Shown here one piece after another: positions 43,553 through 52,651 of a DNA stretch of 64,000 nucleotides. The notes under the pieces were generated by a model. That model saw only the letters and a list, made by a program, of their open reading frames with translations, searched no databases and had not been told where the DNA came from. The stretch lies in assembly GCF_900119185.1 (NCBI RefSeq), contig NZ_FPJE01000003.1:186001-250000 (forward strand), in the 5' to 3' direction. This stretch comes from Sinomicrobium oceani. Its GTDB lineage: Bacteria > Bacteroidota > Bacteroidia > Flavobacteriales > Flavobacteriaceae. Positions within the stretch are counted from its first letter, which is position 1; the number at the start of each line of letters is the position of its first letter. A program made the position numbers and the translations under genes.

Positions 43553-44881
43553 ATGAATAATATGCGTAACTGGTCCGTGACAGTAGCCCTGTCCGGATTT
43601 TTGTTTGGTTTCGATACCGTAGTCATTTCCGGAGCAAACCTGCCGATCCGGGAGCTATGGGATACTTCGGCCTGGTTTCACGGTATGTTTATCATGTCCA
43701 TGGCCTTATGGGGAACAGTTGTAGGAGCACTTTGTGGTGGGATTCCTTGTAATAGGTTCGGAAGAAAGAAAACACTTTTCTGGATAGGGGTCTTGTACCT
43801 GATTTCTGCTTTGGGATCCGGGCTGGCTCCCGATCCGTATTCATTCTCCTTTTTCCGTTTTATAGGCGGATTGGGTGTGGGAGCATCCTCAGTTGCTGCC
43901 CCGACCTATATTTCGGAGATATCCAGTGCAAAAAACCGGGGTAAGCTGGTAGCGCTATACCAGTTCAATCTCGTATTCGGTATTCTGCTGGCTTATATTT
44001 CCAATTATTTGCTGCAGGGAGTAGGAGGAGTGAACGACTGGAGGTTTATGCTCGGCGTAGAAGCTATTCCTGCCGTGATATACAGCATTATGGTTCTCGG
44101 TGTGCCGAATAGCCCGCGGTGGCTCTTGCTTCACAAACAGGACGAAGCCGGAGCACGTGAAGTATTGCACAAAATGTACGATGGCGAAACGGCAGAAAAA
44201 GCCCTGGAACAGATACGCCTGGACAATAGCCCGGAGAAGGGAGGCCATGTGTTTTCCAGAAAATTTGGCCTGCCGCTTTTACTGGCCTTTCTTATTGCTT
44301 TTTTCAACCAGTTGTCCGGTATCAACTTTATCCTGTATTATGCCCCTGAAATTTTGGAAATGGCCGGTCTGGCCTCTAAAGATTCCCTGATGAATGCCAT
44401 ATCCATAGGAGTGATTAACCTTATATTTACCCTACTCGGGTTACGGCTCATAGATAACCTCGGGAGAAAACAGCTTATGCTTATCGGTTCCGCAGGATAT
44501 ATCATAAGTCTCGCTATGGTAGCATGGTCTTTCTATGCTTCGGCCAATCCTGTAATCCTTTTGATATTTATATTGTTGTTTATAGCTTCACATGCTATCG
44601 GGCAGGGCGCGGTGATCTGGGTTTTTATTTCAGAAATATTTCCCAACCGGGTACGTGCTTACGGACAGGCCTTCGGAAGTGGTGTCCATTGGGTATTCGC
44701 GGCCTTGATAACGTTGCTGGCCCCGGTATTTATAGATATGTTCCGGGATAACCCATGGCCTATTTTTGCCTTTTTCGCCTTTATGATGGTGTTGCAATTG
44801 CTGTTTACACTCTTCCTGATGCCGGAAACCAAAGGAGTTTCCCTGGAAGAACTGGAAAAGCGTATGGTAAAAGATAAATAG
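43553..44881 (+). CDS. Sugar porter of the MFS (XylE/GalP-like)
   Basis: The 442-residue protein has about 12 membrane helices and the family signatures NRFGRKKTLFWIG, RWLLLHKQDEAGAREVL, FFNQLSGINFILYYAPEIL (sugar-binding QLSGIN), IDNLGRKQLMLIG and PETKGVSLEELE at the end. It imports a hexose or pentose by proton symport. The precise sugar cannot be told. It follows the NagD-like gene closely and is likely co-transcribed. Confidence 0.92.
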   Translation: MNNMRNWSVTVALSGFLFGFDTVVISGANLPIRELWDTSAWFHGMFIMSMALWGTVVGALCGGIPCNRFGRKKTLFWIGVLYLISALGSGLAPDPYSFSFFRFIGGLGVGASSVAAPTYISEISSAKNRGKLVALYQFNLVFGILLAYISNYLLQGVGGVNDWRFMLGVEAIPAVIYSIMVLGVPNSPRWLLLHKQDEAGAREVLHKMYDGETAEKALEQIRLDNSPEKGGHVFSRKFGLPLLLAFLIAFFNQLSGINFILYYAPEILEMAGLASKDSLMNAISIGVINLIFTLLGLRLIDNLGRKQLMLIGSAGYIISLAMVAWSFYASANPVILLIFILLFIASHAIGQGAVIWVFISEIFPNRVRAYGQAFGSGVHWVFAALITLLAPVFIDMFRDNPWPIFAFFAFMMVLQLLFTLFLMPETKGVSLEELEKRMVKDK

Positions 44882-45026
44882 CCCGAAAAGATAAGACCGG
44901 GTCTGTGGCATGGCATAGCCGGTGGGATTTTAGTTTGTTGGTTGATGGGTTTGGAGTATGCTGATCGAATTTAAATTCTGCATACTGTTCCAGGTTTAAA
45001 ACAGACAAACACAAGGCGATATGAAA

Positions 45027-45061
45027 AAACAAAGGCTGTCTGCGAAAGACGGCCTTTGTTT
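45027..45061 (+). terminator. Long bidirectional terminator
   Basis: A 15-base-pair stem (AAACAAAGGC and GCCTTTGTTT at the base, one G-T pair, then GTCT/AGAC at the tip) closes the loop GCGAA. A/T runs on both sides fit a terminator for both the sugar porter and the head-GIN gene. Confidence 0.85.
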
Positions 45062-45088
45062 CATGATATGACGGATGTATTCTGGTGG

Positions 45089-45811
45089 TTAACTCGTTTT
45101 TCGTATTTTTCCGGAACCCGAAACTTTAGAGTCTTCTCTCGCATTACCTTTATAAGATATATTTCCGGAGCCCGATACTCTGGCTTTCAGCATATCGTTA
45201 CAGTGCACCTGGATATCTCCCGACCCCGAAACGGCTGTATGTACTTGTTCTGCAATAAGGTCATAGGCATGGATATCTCCGGAACCGGAAACATTAGCTT
45301 CGTAAACCTTTGTTTTGCCTTTGAGTCTGATATCCCCGGAACCTGCGATATTGCTTTCTACCTTACCGGCTTCAACAGCCAGGTCTATATCGCCGGAACC
45401 TGCCAGGCTTGTTTTGAAATCATTGGCCTTGATGAGGTCCTGGCCTGTGATGCTGCCCGAACCGGCAAGAGATACTGCCGATATATCCCGGAAAGGAACG
45501 GTAATACGTATTTTTTTCCGGGGTCTCAGGTTGATCCCACGGGTGGTTTTGATATTTAAGGTATTGCTTTTGACTTCCGTTTCTATGTATTCCATCAGAT
45601 TTTCTTCGGCCTCTATGGTAATATTTCCTTCCGTACCACTGACCAGGACTACATCATACATTCCCGCTACGCCGATATGGTCATAGTCCCCGGTTTTTCT
45701 ATCGGTTTTTACAACGTGACCGTTTCCGGTCACTTTTTTGTTGCCGAACCATTGTGCATGGATAGTCGATGCGAACAGCAGTCCGATGCATAGTGCAATG
45801 ATCTTTTTCAT
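45089..45811 (-). CDS. Exported head-GIN-domain protein (DUF2807)
   Basis: The 240-residue protein has a signal peptide (KKIIALCIGLLFASTIHAQ) and a repetitive beta-helix-like body with many SGSGDI or AGSGDI units about 20 residues apart (for example LAGSGDIDL, IAGSGDIRL, VSGSGDIHA, VSGSGDIQV). This is the DUF2807/head-GIN arrangement. The function is unknown. It is the last gene of a minus-strand run starting with an ECF sigma factor. Confidence 0.9.
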   Translation of the reverse strand: MKKIIALCIGLLFASTIHAQWFGNKKVTGNGHVVKTDRKTGDYDHIGVAGMYDVVLVSGTEGNITIEAEENLMEYIETEVKSNTLNIKTTRGINLRPRKKIRITVPFRDISAVSLAGSGSITGQDLIKANDFKTSLAGSGDIDLAVEAGKVESNIAGSGDIRLKGKTKVYEANVSGSGDIHAYDLIAEQVHTAVSGSGDIQVHCNDMLKARVSGSGNISYKGNAREDSKVSGSGKIRKTS

Positions 45812-45880
45812 GAGTTATAAGATTTTAAATTATTGATTAATGGATTCCGGGGTGTCCGATGTTCCCGGAGTACGTTCGTA

Positions 45881-46978
45881 TTAGTTTTTATAGAGGGTAA
45901 CTCCCCCGTATTCTGATGAAATATATACTTTTCTGGAAGGTGAATTACCATAAGTACCCTTGTAGTATTTGGAGGATCCCTCTTGCCGTTTGATGTCGTA
46001 ATCGAAATCATCCTCCCCCTTAAATCCGGCATATTCGAGTTTGGCCTCGAAACTAAAGTGATAATCGGGATGGAAACCTATTTTCAGGCCGGTGTATTCC
46101 GTCCGGATATTTACATTCCCGGCATCGGCAGCGAGTTGTTCTATTTTTACCGAGCCGTAATCTGCGGTAATATCGAGATTTCCATGTATGGTTCCCAGTT
46201 TGGTGGAGAGATAATCTCCGTTTCCACGGATATCACCTGCATTACCTACGTTGATACTTCCGTAGTCACAGGTGTATTCCAGATGCGATACATTATTGAT
46301 CTCGGAAGATGTATAGTCGGCATTGAGATTTAGATTTCCGGCTTTTTCCAGTACAAAACCGGAATAATCTGCATTGATGTTCCCGTTTTTCATGTACCCT
46401 ATCGAGGATTTCGTGGTATAATCGAAGGAGAGCTGATTATCGTTACCATTCAGTTCCCCGATATCGAGTTTGCCATAATCGCAACTTATTCTGGAGTTGC
46501 CGTTGATCTTGTCGATCTGTATTCCGCCGTAGTCATTGCTAAGATCTACACTGTTATTTTTGGGAAGCTTGATGGTGTAGTTTATTTCCATACTGGTACT
46601 GTTATTCCTGGAACTGAACCCCCATTTTTTCTTTCCGAAAGTGGTTTTTGCGGAAACCATGCTCTTCCCGGCTTCGAACTCCACATCGATCTCATCCAGT
46701 TTTTGTTTAACCTTTTCTTCGCTGTTCCCATTGGTTTTAATCATCACTTCGATCTCCACACGGTTCTGATCCCAGGAAGAGATGACGATATTGCCGTAAG
46801 AATTGTTTACTTTCAGCAGGGCATTGGTATTGACTTCAAAAGACTTTTTTATCTTTTTTTCCTTGCTGTACCGTCCTGTCCATTTCGGATCGGGTTTTGT
46901 AGCATTGTCCGCTACCCCGAGAAATGGGATAAGGAGGGCAAGTAGTGTGTATGCGATTTTATATCCTGTTTTCTTCAT
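45881..46978 (-). CDS. Exported DUF4097-like beta-helix protein
   Basis: The 365-residue protein has a signal peptide (KTGYKIAYTLLALLIPFLGVA) followed by repeats with NADYSGFVL, NADYTSSEI, TCDYGSINV, TADYGSVKI and RTEYTGLKI, spaced about 20 residues, suggesting a beta helix. This resembles DUF4097-type adhesin-like proteins, often found next to ECF/anti-sigma pairs. The start overlaps the upstream anti-sigma-like gene by 20 bases, so they are coupled. Confidence 0.8.
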   Translation of the reverse strand: MKKTGYKIAYTLLALLIPFLGVADNATKPDPKWTGRYSKEKKIKKSFEVNTNALLKVNNSYGNIVISSWDQNRVEIEVMIKTNGNSEEKVKQKLDEIDVEFEAGKSMVSAKTTFGKKKWGFSSRNNSTSMEINYTIKLPKNNSVDLSNDYGGIQIDKINGNSRISCDYGKLDIGELNGNDNQLSFDYTTKSSIGYMKNGNINADYSGFVLEKAGNLNLNADYTSSEINNVSHLEYTCDYGSINVGNAGDIRGNGDYLSTKLGTIHGNLDITADYGSVKIEQLAADAGNVNIRTEYTGLKIGFHPDYHFSFEAKLEYAGFKGEDDFDYDIKRQEGSSKYYKGTYGNSPSRKVYISSEYGGVTLYKN

Positions 46979-47540
46979 GACGTTCTGTTTTTAATTTCTT
47001 GGTGTCTTCTATTTGCTCCATTACATGCTGTAACAGCGTTATCCTGGTCTGGAAATTGGTGATCATGGCATTGAGCAACTGTTTGCTGTACCCGTTTTTT
47101 TGGAGTTCTTCTTCCAGCTTTTCATAATCCGATTCAATCTGTTCCAGTTGTATGATGGCATCGTTAACAATAATCCTGGTATCTTCGGTATTTGCTTCTT
47201 CTTTGATCTTCTTCAATTCATTTTCGATAAGTGAAGAGAAATAGTGCTGGGTTCTGGCGAGTTCGGGATATGTGGTTTCTTCCCGGGTTTCCGTATCTGT
47301 GGCCCCGGGAGATGAAGGGGTATCCAGAAGTACCCATCCCAATCCCAGTAGCAGTACTACCGATGCGGCTATAGCCATTACGTTCCGCAGCTTATAGACC
47401 GGTGTACGATGTACGGTGGTTTTACTTTTTTGCTGTGCCAGTTTGTTCAGGAAACGGGCTTCATGCCCCGCCGGCGGGGTCTCCGTATCGAAACCGCCCT
47501 CTAAATGCCCGAATAATTGGTCGATATCATCTTTCTCCAT
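46959..47540 (-). CDS. Anti-sigma-like single-pass membrane protein
   Basis: The 193-residue protein has a short cytosolic N-terminus, one membrane helix (about 53-72, VMAIAASVVLLLGLGWVLL) and a periplasmic Glu-rich coiled region (about 90-180). The position directly after an ECF sigma gene and before a secreted protein gene makes an anti-sigma role likely. No zinc (HxxxCxxC) motif is present. Confidence 0.65.
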   Translation of the reverse strand: MEKDDIDQLFGHLEGGFDTETPPAGHEARFLNKLAQQKSKTTVHRTPVYKLRNVMAIAASVVLLLGLGWVLLDTPSSPGATDTETREETTYPELARTQHYFSSLIENELKKIKEEANTEDTRIIVNDAIIQLEQIESDYEKLEEELQKNGYSKQLLNAMITNFQTRITLLQHVMEQIEDTKKLKTERHEENRI

Positions 47541-47576
47541 AAGAATCGGTGTTCAAAAATTACGTCTTTCTTCTTC

Positions 47577-48137
47577 TTAATTCAAAGCTGCTTGTTGCAG
47601 TTTTCTACGCAGGCTGTCTTTGGCCCGGCTGATCGTAGTTCTGCAATTGGCATAACTGATCTGCATTATTTCACTTATTTCTTCATAATCGTACCCTTCT
47701 ATTAAATGTAAGGTCAAAGAAATTCTGTAATTGTCCTTCAGGGTTTTCATGGTTTCCAAAACTTTTTGAGCCTGAGTATTTGTAAACGCATGATCGGAGG
47801 AAATCCCATCATTATCTTCGACCTTATGTAATGTTTCATCGATCGAAATTTCACGGTTTTTCTGTTGTTTCCGGAAACTATAGATACTGTCGTTTACAAC
47901 AATTCTCTTCAACCACGCCCCGAAGGCCACATCACCGCGAAACGTGTCGAGCCTGGTAAATGCTTTGAGAAATGACTCCTGCATAATGTCTTCGGCTTCA
48001 AACTCGTCTTTTACGATGCGGAAGGCTGTGTTGTACATTGCCTTGTAATAACGGTTGTAAACCTCTAACTGTGCTTTGGCATTCCCCGCTTTGCATTGCA
48101 CAAGCAGTTGCTCTGTATATGTATCCGGTTGGCTCAA
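47577..48137 (-). CDS. ECF-type RNA polymerase sigma factor (1)
   Basis: The 186-residue protein has sigma region 2 (YYKAMYNTAFRIVKDEFEAEDIMQESFLKAF) and region 4 (LHLIEGYDYEEISEIMQISYANCRTTISRAKDSLRR) with no region 3, so it is an ECF sigma. It is the first gene of the minus-strand module sigma, anti-sigma, DUF4097-like, head-GIN. The signal it senses is probably envelope related. Confidence 0.93.
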   Translation of the reverse strand: MSQPDTYTEQLLVQCKAGNAKAQLEVYNRYYKAMYNTAFRIVKDEFEAEDIMQESFLKAFTRLDTFRGDVAFGAWLKRIVVNDSIYSFRKQQKNREISIDETLHKVEDNDGISSDHAFTNTQAQKVLETMKTLKDNYRISLTLHLIEGYDYEEISEIMQISYANCRTTISRAKDSLRRKLQQAALN

Positions 48138-48385
48138 AAAGTAATTGTTTTTCAGTATAAAGATGAACAGGAATACGGATTGTTACACTTTAGCCTGATT
48201 TTTTTTAAAATTAGGATAAAGAAACGGAAAAGCGACATATGTCAGATGCAAAAAGGCAAAAGGTAATAACGGAGAAAAGAGAGGGAATCAAGTGATTTAA
48301 AATTAATCTAAATAAAGTTGTGCGATCAGGACGCTGTTATTATATTTGCGATTGTTTAGATTTAGTCAAAATAAAGGGTATAGCT

Positions 48386-48712
48386 ATGACTACATTGATT
48401 ATTGCCATCTCATTTCTGGGTTTTTACGCGCTCTATAATACATCGCGCAGGGCTGTGCTCAGCAAGTCGCTCGGTATAGAACGCTGGATGCAGGCACATC
48501 GTGCACAAAGCAAAACAGCGGGATTGCTGCTATTGGTTCTTGGCATGGTATTATCGGTGATATATTACGGCCTGGGAGCAGGTATATTTGCATTTGTGGT
48601 TATACTGATGACCATCGGTAGTCTTATCGTATTGATCGCGCCCTTACGTTTTGTGCGTTACCAGGTACTCTTCTTGGTACTGGTACTCTCTGTCACTTTT
48701 GAATTCCTTTAG
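48386..48712 (+). CDS. Small membrane protein, DUF3325-like
   Basis: Starting at the ATG at 48386 gives 108 residues with three hydrophobic helices (TLIIAISFLGFYALYNTSRR, AGLLLLVLGMVLSVIYYGLG and AFVVILMTIGSLIVLIAPL plus a further hydrophobic end). The layout with a following DUF3649-like gene and a PepSY protein gene is the one seen in iron-uptake clusters of Proteobacteria. The family name is by layout and moderate. The 66-base 5' extension of the frame is rejected. Confidence 0.55.
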   Translation: MTTLIIAISFLGFYALYNTSRRAVLSKSLGIERWMQAHRAQSKTAGLLLLVLGMVLSVIYYGLGAGIFAFVVILMTIGSLIVLIAPLRFVRYQVLFLVLVLSVTFEFL

Positions 48713-48716
48713 CATC

Positions 48717-49013
48717 ATGCCGGCGAACAAGAAATATTTGACAGCTTCCGCAAGCCAGCGTTTTGCGAAAATAACCGCCGGATTTCTCGGAGGATATATG
48801 GTAACGGTGACCTTACATATTGCCCTGGCGTACTGGGTAGATCATGTCAATGTACTCATGACACTCCGGTTTATGGGGTTTTTATTGTGGTGTATATTAT
48901 TCCTGCTTGCATTTCTGGTGAAAAACGGATGGAAGATATGGGGTGTTTACCTGTTGTTGACATTGGTGTTCTCTGCCGGAATATACCTGGGGAAAATCTA
49001 CGGAACCGCATAG
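48717..49013 (+). CDS. Small membrane protein, DUF3649-like
   Basis: The 98-residue protein starts at 48717 (MPANKKYL), four bases after the previous stop. It has three helices: AGFLGGYMVTVTLHIALAYW, VLMTLRFMGFLLWCILFLLAF and VYLLLTLVFSAGIYLG. DUF3649-like proteins usually precede DUF3325 and PepSY proteins in siderophore-linked operons. The order here is reversed between the two small genes. The assignment is moderate. Confidence 0.55.
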   Translation: MPANKKYLTASASQRFAKITAGFLGGYMVTVTLHIALAYWVDHVNVLMTLRFMGFLLWCILFLLAFLVKNGWKIWGVYLLLTLVFSAGIYLGKIYGTA

Positions 49014-49036
49014 ATATCTAAAATATCAGAAGAGCT

Positions 49037-50662
49037 ATGAACAACAGAATCTATAACGTTCTTTTTAATACACATACCATCAGCGGTATCATCATCAGTG
49101 CGGCATTGTACGTGATATTTTTTGCCGGCTCCTTTTCTTTTTTCAGGGATGAAATTATCAGTTGGGAGCGTAACGAGCCTGTGATGGAAAGAGGAATGAA
49201 CGAAGTAAACTTCGACCTTTTACTCGATTCGATCAATAGCAGGCAAGCTGCTTACGGAAGAGATATTACGTTCAACCAGTATTACGAAGAGCGAAGGGTA
49301 GGGGTAAGTCTGGGGCCTTCCAAAGATACGCTTGCCCCGAAAGAAACGGCGGCAGGTTCCTTCTTTTACTTGGATAAGGAAACGATGAAGAGTTATGATT
49401 ACTTCAGTTCCTATTCTATAGGGGAGTTCCTCTATCGCCTGCATTTTTTTGCTCAGCTTAATCTCTTTGGCCGTTCGGGGTATTTCCTGGCCGGATTGGT
49501 TGCTTTTTTCTTTTTGTTTGCTGTTATCACCGGGGTTTTGGTACATTGGAATAAAATTGTCTCCAATTTCTACATTTTTCGGCCGGGGGCAAAATGGAAG
49601 ACAATATGGACAGATGCCCATACGGCCCTGGGAATTCTTGGGTTGCCGTACCAGTTTATTTTTGCATTGACGGGAACGTATCTCATTATAAGTACCCTGG
49701 TCATGGCTCCGCCTGTAGTAGCGTTATTTTATGACAATGATGCGACAAAAATGTATGCAGATTTCGGGGTGGGCGGAGAAAATTATCCCATGCTTATGGA
49801 GCGTGAGCAGCCTCCGGTTCATATCAATGACCTGGTTAACCGGACCCGGGAGACATGGAAAGATTTTGATATCCGTACGGTTACAGTATATAATTACGGA
49901 GATGCCAATATGCATGTTGCCGTTGAGGGACTTCCGCTTAATACCCGGAGCTTTCTCGGAAAGGGAAAGATGGTTTTTAAAGCCGCAACCGGAGAAGTCG
50001 TTGACGTCAAAGATCCTTATCACGGAGCGTCGTATCTGGATGGCGCTACCAATGTGCTTACAAAACTTCATTTCGGCGATTTCGGAGGAACAGGATTGCG
50101 GGTGATTTATTTCATTCTCGGACTGGTTTCCTGTTTTGTGATTATATCGGGAGTGATGATATGGCTTGTAGCGAGAGATAAAAAGACCGTGTCCGAACGA
50201 AAAAGACGTTTTAATGCCTGGCTGGTGTGGATATACCTTGCTGTTTGTCTCAGTATGTTCCCTGCCACCGCTATAACCTTTGTCGGGGTAAAAGTGTTTG
50301 TCACTGCTTTTGACCCTTCGAGAATGCATACCATCTTCCGGATTTTCTTTTACAGCTGGTTGGTCCTTTCCGTGGTCTTTACCCTGAAAAGAGATAATTA
50401 TTTTACCAACAAATATACCCTTATCAGTGGTGGATTTATCGGGCTTATGATACCTATAGTCAACGGCCTGGTTTCCGGCAACTGGATGTGGGTGTCTCTG
50501 CATGCAGGGTATTATGATATTTTCTTTGTCGATGTATTCTGGCTTCTACTTTCGTTAACGGCGCTGATCATAGCATTCAGGCTCCGGAAAAACAAGACGG
50601 CAATTGCGGTTAGACCTCCTAAGAAAATTAAACCCAAAGAAAATCTCATACCTGTAGACTAA
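49037..50662 (+). CDS. PepSY-domain membrane protein (PiuB-like)
   Basis: The 541-residue protein has a first helix with THTISGIIISAALYVIFFAGSFSFF, further helices at about 150-185 (GYFLAGLVAFFFLFAVITGVLVHWNKI), 195-230 and 350-520, and a periplasmic region between. HxxG-like and WTDAHTALGILGLPYQFIFALTGTYL match the PepSY-associated transmembrane family, linked to iron-siderophore use. It follows the two small membrane genes within 23 bases and is likely in one operon with them. Iron reduction or transport is the inferred role. No TonB receptor is next to it. Confidence 0.85.
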   Translation: MNNRIYNVLFNTHTISGIIISAALYVIFFAGSFSFFRDEIISWERNEPVMERGMNEVNFDLLLDSINSRQAAYGRDITFNQYYEERRVGVSLGPSKDTLAPKETAAGSFFYLDKETMKSYDYFSSYSIGEFLYRLHFFAQLNLFGRSGYFLAGLVAFFFLFAVITGVLVHWNKIVSNFYIFRPGAKWKTIWTDAHTALGILGLPYQFIFALTGTYLIISTLVMAPPVVALFYDNDATKMYADFGVGGENYPMLMEREQPPVHINDLVNRTRETWKDFDIRTVTVYNYGDANMHVAVEGLPLNTRSFLGKGKMVFKAATGEVVDVKDPYHGASYLDGATNVLTKLHFGDFGGTGLRVIYFILGLVSCFVIISGVMIWLVARDKKTVSERKRRFNAWLVWIYLAVCLSMFPATAITFVGVKVFVTAFDPSRMHTIFRIFFYSWLVLSVVFTLKRDNYFTNKYTLISGGFIGLMIPIVNGLVSGNWMWVSLHAGYYDIFFVDVFWLLLSLTALIIAFRLRKNKTAIAVRPPKKIKPKENLIPVD

Positions 50663-50792
50663 AATACCAAGTGAATTCGTATGACACCTATGATCCCCTG
50701 GATTTAGTTATACCGGCAATACATAAGGGTAGGAGGAAAAGAATTACTTTTTAATATAATTAATATTCGATAAACCTTGTAAAATACAAAAC

Positions 50793-51512
50793 ATGAAAAA
50801 AATAGTTTTAGCATTGATCGCCGTTTTCGGCTTACAGCAGGCAAACGCTCATTTTCTGTGGCTGGAAACCAAAGCTTCCGGGAAGCTGAACAAATCGCAT
50901 GAGGTTAAAGTTTTCTTCGGAGAGTACAGTTATGGGGAACGTGAGAAAACAGACGGTCATTTTACCTATGCACAAGATTTCACCCTTCACCTCGTAGGGC
51001 CCGACGGCAGGAAAACAACGCTGGACAAAAAAGCGGCAGCAGATCATTACAGCGCATCCTTTACGCCGGAAAAACCTGGAGTGTACCGGGTGATACTTAC
51101 CAATGACAATGTCGATGTGGTAGACTATACACAATACGACCTGGGGATTTTCAAGACAGAATATGCCGCTGTAGCGACAGTACATGTAGGAAAGGGAACT
51201 CTTGATGATGCGAAGGCTACAGAACTTTCCAAGCTTGAGGTCCTGCCCGTATCGGAAGGGGCAGAGGTAACACTTCAACTGTGGTATGAAGGTAAGCCGC
51301 TGGCGGAAAACGAACTCAAGGTATTCCTGCCCGGAGGATGGGAAAAGACACTGAAAACCGACGAGCAGGGAAAAGTATCTTTTGCTATGCCGTGGAACGA
51401 GCGCTATGTTGTGGAAACGTCTTATAAAGAACAGGTTACCGGAACATTTAAGGATAAGGATTATGAGTATATCTGGCACTTTACCACATATAGCTTCGAC
51501 AAGCAACAGTAG
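50793..51512 (+). CDS. DUF4198-like exported metal-associated protein
   Basis: The 239-residue protein has a signal peptide (KKIVLALIAVFGLQQANA) that would be cut before HFLWLETKA, so the mature protein would start with His. This is the pattern of DUF4198/NikM-like proteins, which bind or help import transition metals. The rest is beta-rich, with YRVILTNDNVDVVDYT and LKVFLPGGWEKTLKTDEQGKVSF, typical of the two Ig-like parts. It follows the PepSY gene by 130 bases and may be in the same regulon. Confidence 0.8.
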   Translation: MKKIVLALIAVFGLQQANAHFLWLETKASGKLNKSHEVKVFFGEYSYGEREKTDGHFTYAQDFTLHLVGPDGRKTTLDKKAAADHYSASFTPEKPGVYRVILTNDNVDVVDYTQYDLGIFKTEYAAVATVHVGKGTLDDAKATELSKLEVLPVSEGAEVTLQLWYEGKPLAENELKVFLPGGWEKTLKTDEQGKVSFAMPWNERYVVETSYKEQVTGTFKDKDYEYIWHFTTYSFDKQQ

Positions 51513-51543
51513 TAAAAACAGAAAGACTTTACCGCTATACAAA

Positions 51544-51577
51544 AGTCCTTCCGGAATTCCGTGAAGGGCTTTTTTTA
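51544..51577 (+). terminator. Terminator after the DUF4198-like gene
   Basis: AGTCCTTC pairs with GAAGGGCT (one G-T pair) around an 11-base loop, followed by seven T bases. Confidence 0.7.
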
Positions 51578-51593
51578 TGGGGGCTATCTGCTT

Positions 51594-52049
51594 TTATTTT
51601 TTATCGTCTTTTCGTTTGAGCCTGTGCAGTAATTCGCGGCTGAAATCCCGCTCCGCTCTTTTGAGAAGTAAGATCTTTTTGGCCGGTAAAACGCCCTTCA
51701 GGTTGCGGGTCAGCTGCATACTCTCTTCGTATATTTTACGCTCTATTTCCTCTTGTTCATTCAGCAAACGACCAGCCTGGGCATCCGACATAGTATCAAT
51801 GTCCCCGTTGCGTATGGGATTTTTGATGTTTTTGTACTCCTGGTGCCATAATTCGGAGACTTTGTCATAATACGTATTATATACCGGCCAGAATTTCTGG
51901 GCTTCTGCGGTGGTCAGGGATAGTTTTTCGGTGATATAGGCTACTTTAAGAGCTTTTATACGCTCTTTTTTGCTTTTTTCCTGTGCATGCCCCGAAAAAG
52001 AAAAGAGCATGAAAAGCAAGGAGAAACATAGTATTTTGAATGTTTTCAT
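51594..52049 (-). CDS. Exported helical protein of a sigma module (CpxP/Spy-like layout)
   Basis: Starting at 52049 gives 151 residues with a signal peptide (KTFKILCFSLLFMLFSFSGHAQ) and an all-helical, charged body including EKLSLTTAEAQKFWPVYNTYYDKV, whose LTxxEAxxFWPxY pattern is common in periplasmic sensor proteins of Bacteroidetes. It is the last gene of the module sigma, anti-sigma-like, this gene. A role in sensing envelope stress or controlling the anti-sigma is inferred. Confidence 0.75.
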   Translation of the reverse strand: MKTFKILCFSLLFMLFSFSGHAQEKSKKERIKALKVAYITEKLSLTTAEAQKFWPVYNTYYDKVSELWHQEYKNIKNPIRNGDIDTMSDAQAGRLLNEQEEIERKIYEESMQLTRNLKGVLPAKKILLLKRAERDFSRELLHRLKRKDDKK

Positions 52050-52087
52050 GAGTGTAGTGTTTATACGGATATCGGGTTGTGAGCTTA

Positions 52088-52621
52088 TCATGGGGTAAAG
52101 TGTATTTGGGGATAATCGATCATGTTTTCTTCCAGGTAATCGATAAGCTCATCTTCGTCGATGGAAGAAAAACTTACGGAATTGAGATCGGAGGAGTCAA
52201 AGACGGCGGTGATATCTTCCGTGTACACCGGGAAGATATGGTTATCTATATAAAACTCGACATCTTCGGGCTTCAGGTTTGCCATAGCGTAATCATTGTC
52301 CGGAGAAACGGAGGAGCGTATACCCGGAAATGCATACAACAGGATCAGCAGGGCCGCTGCTGTTGCCGATACGGAATAGAGGACACTTTTCAGGCGAAAT
52401 ACCCGTGGTCGGGTAGTTGACGGTTTTTCATCCTGTACCTTTACGGCCTTGAGGATACGCTCTTCGAGCTTTTCCATGTAATCGTAAGGAACCTCAAAAC
52501 TTTCCTCTTCCGGGATGTTCCGGTGTACGGAGACCGATTGCAATATCCGTTTTTCCAGGGTATCGAAATAACCTTCCGGAATTCGGAATCCGTCTTTGTT
52601 ATCTTTTTTATTCAGGTTCAT
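52088..52621 (-). CDS. Anti-sigma-like single-pass membrane protein with N-terminal duplicated motif
   Basis: The 177-residue protein has two copies of one motif before the membrane helix: FRIPEGYFDTLEKRILQSVSV and FEVPYDYMEKLEERILKAVKV. One membrane helix follows at about 79-100 (SVLYSVSATAAALLILLYAFPG) and then an acidic periplasmic tail (SIDEDELIDYLEENM). The duplicated motif may bind the sigma factor. It directly follows the ECF gene and precedes the exported helical protein. Confidence 0.7.
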   Translation of the reverse strand: MNLNKKDNKDGFRIPEGYFDTLEKRILQSVSVHRNIPEEESFEVPYDYMEKLEERILKAVKVQDEKPSTTRPRVFRLKSVLYSVSATAAALLILLYAFPGIRSSVSPDNDYAMANLKPEDVEFYIDNHIFPVYTEDITAVFDSSDLNSVSFSSIDEDELIDYLEENMIDYPQIHFTP

Positions 52622-52651
52622 AACTATTTGACTGTTTTAGGTATAGAAGGT

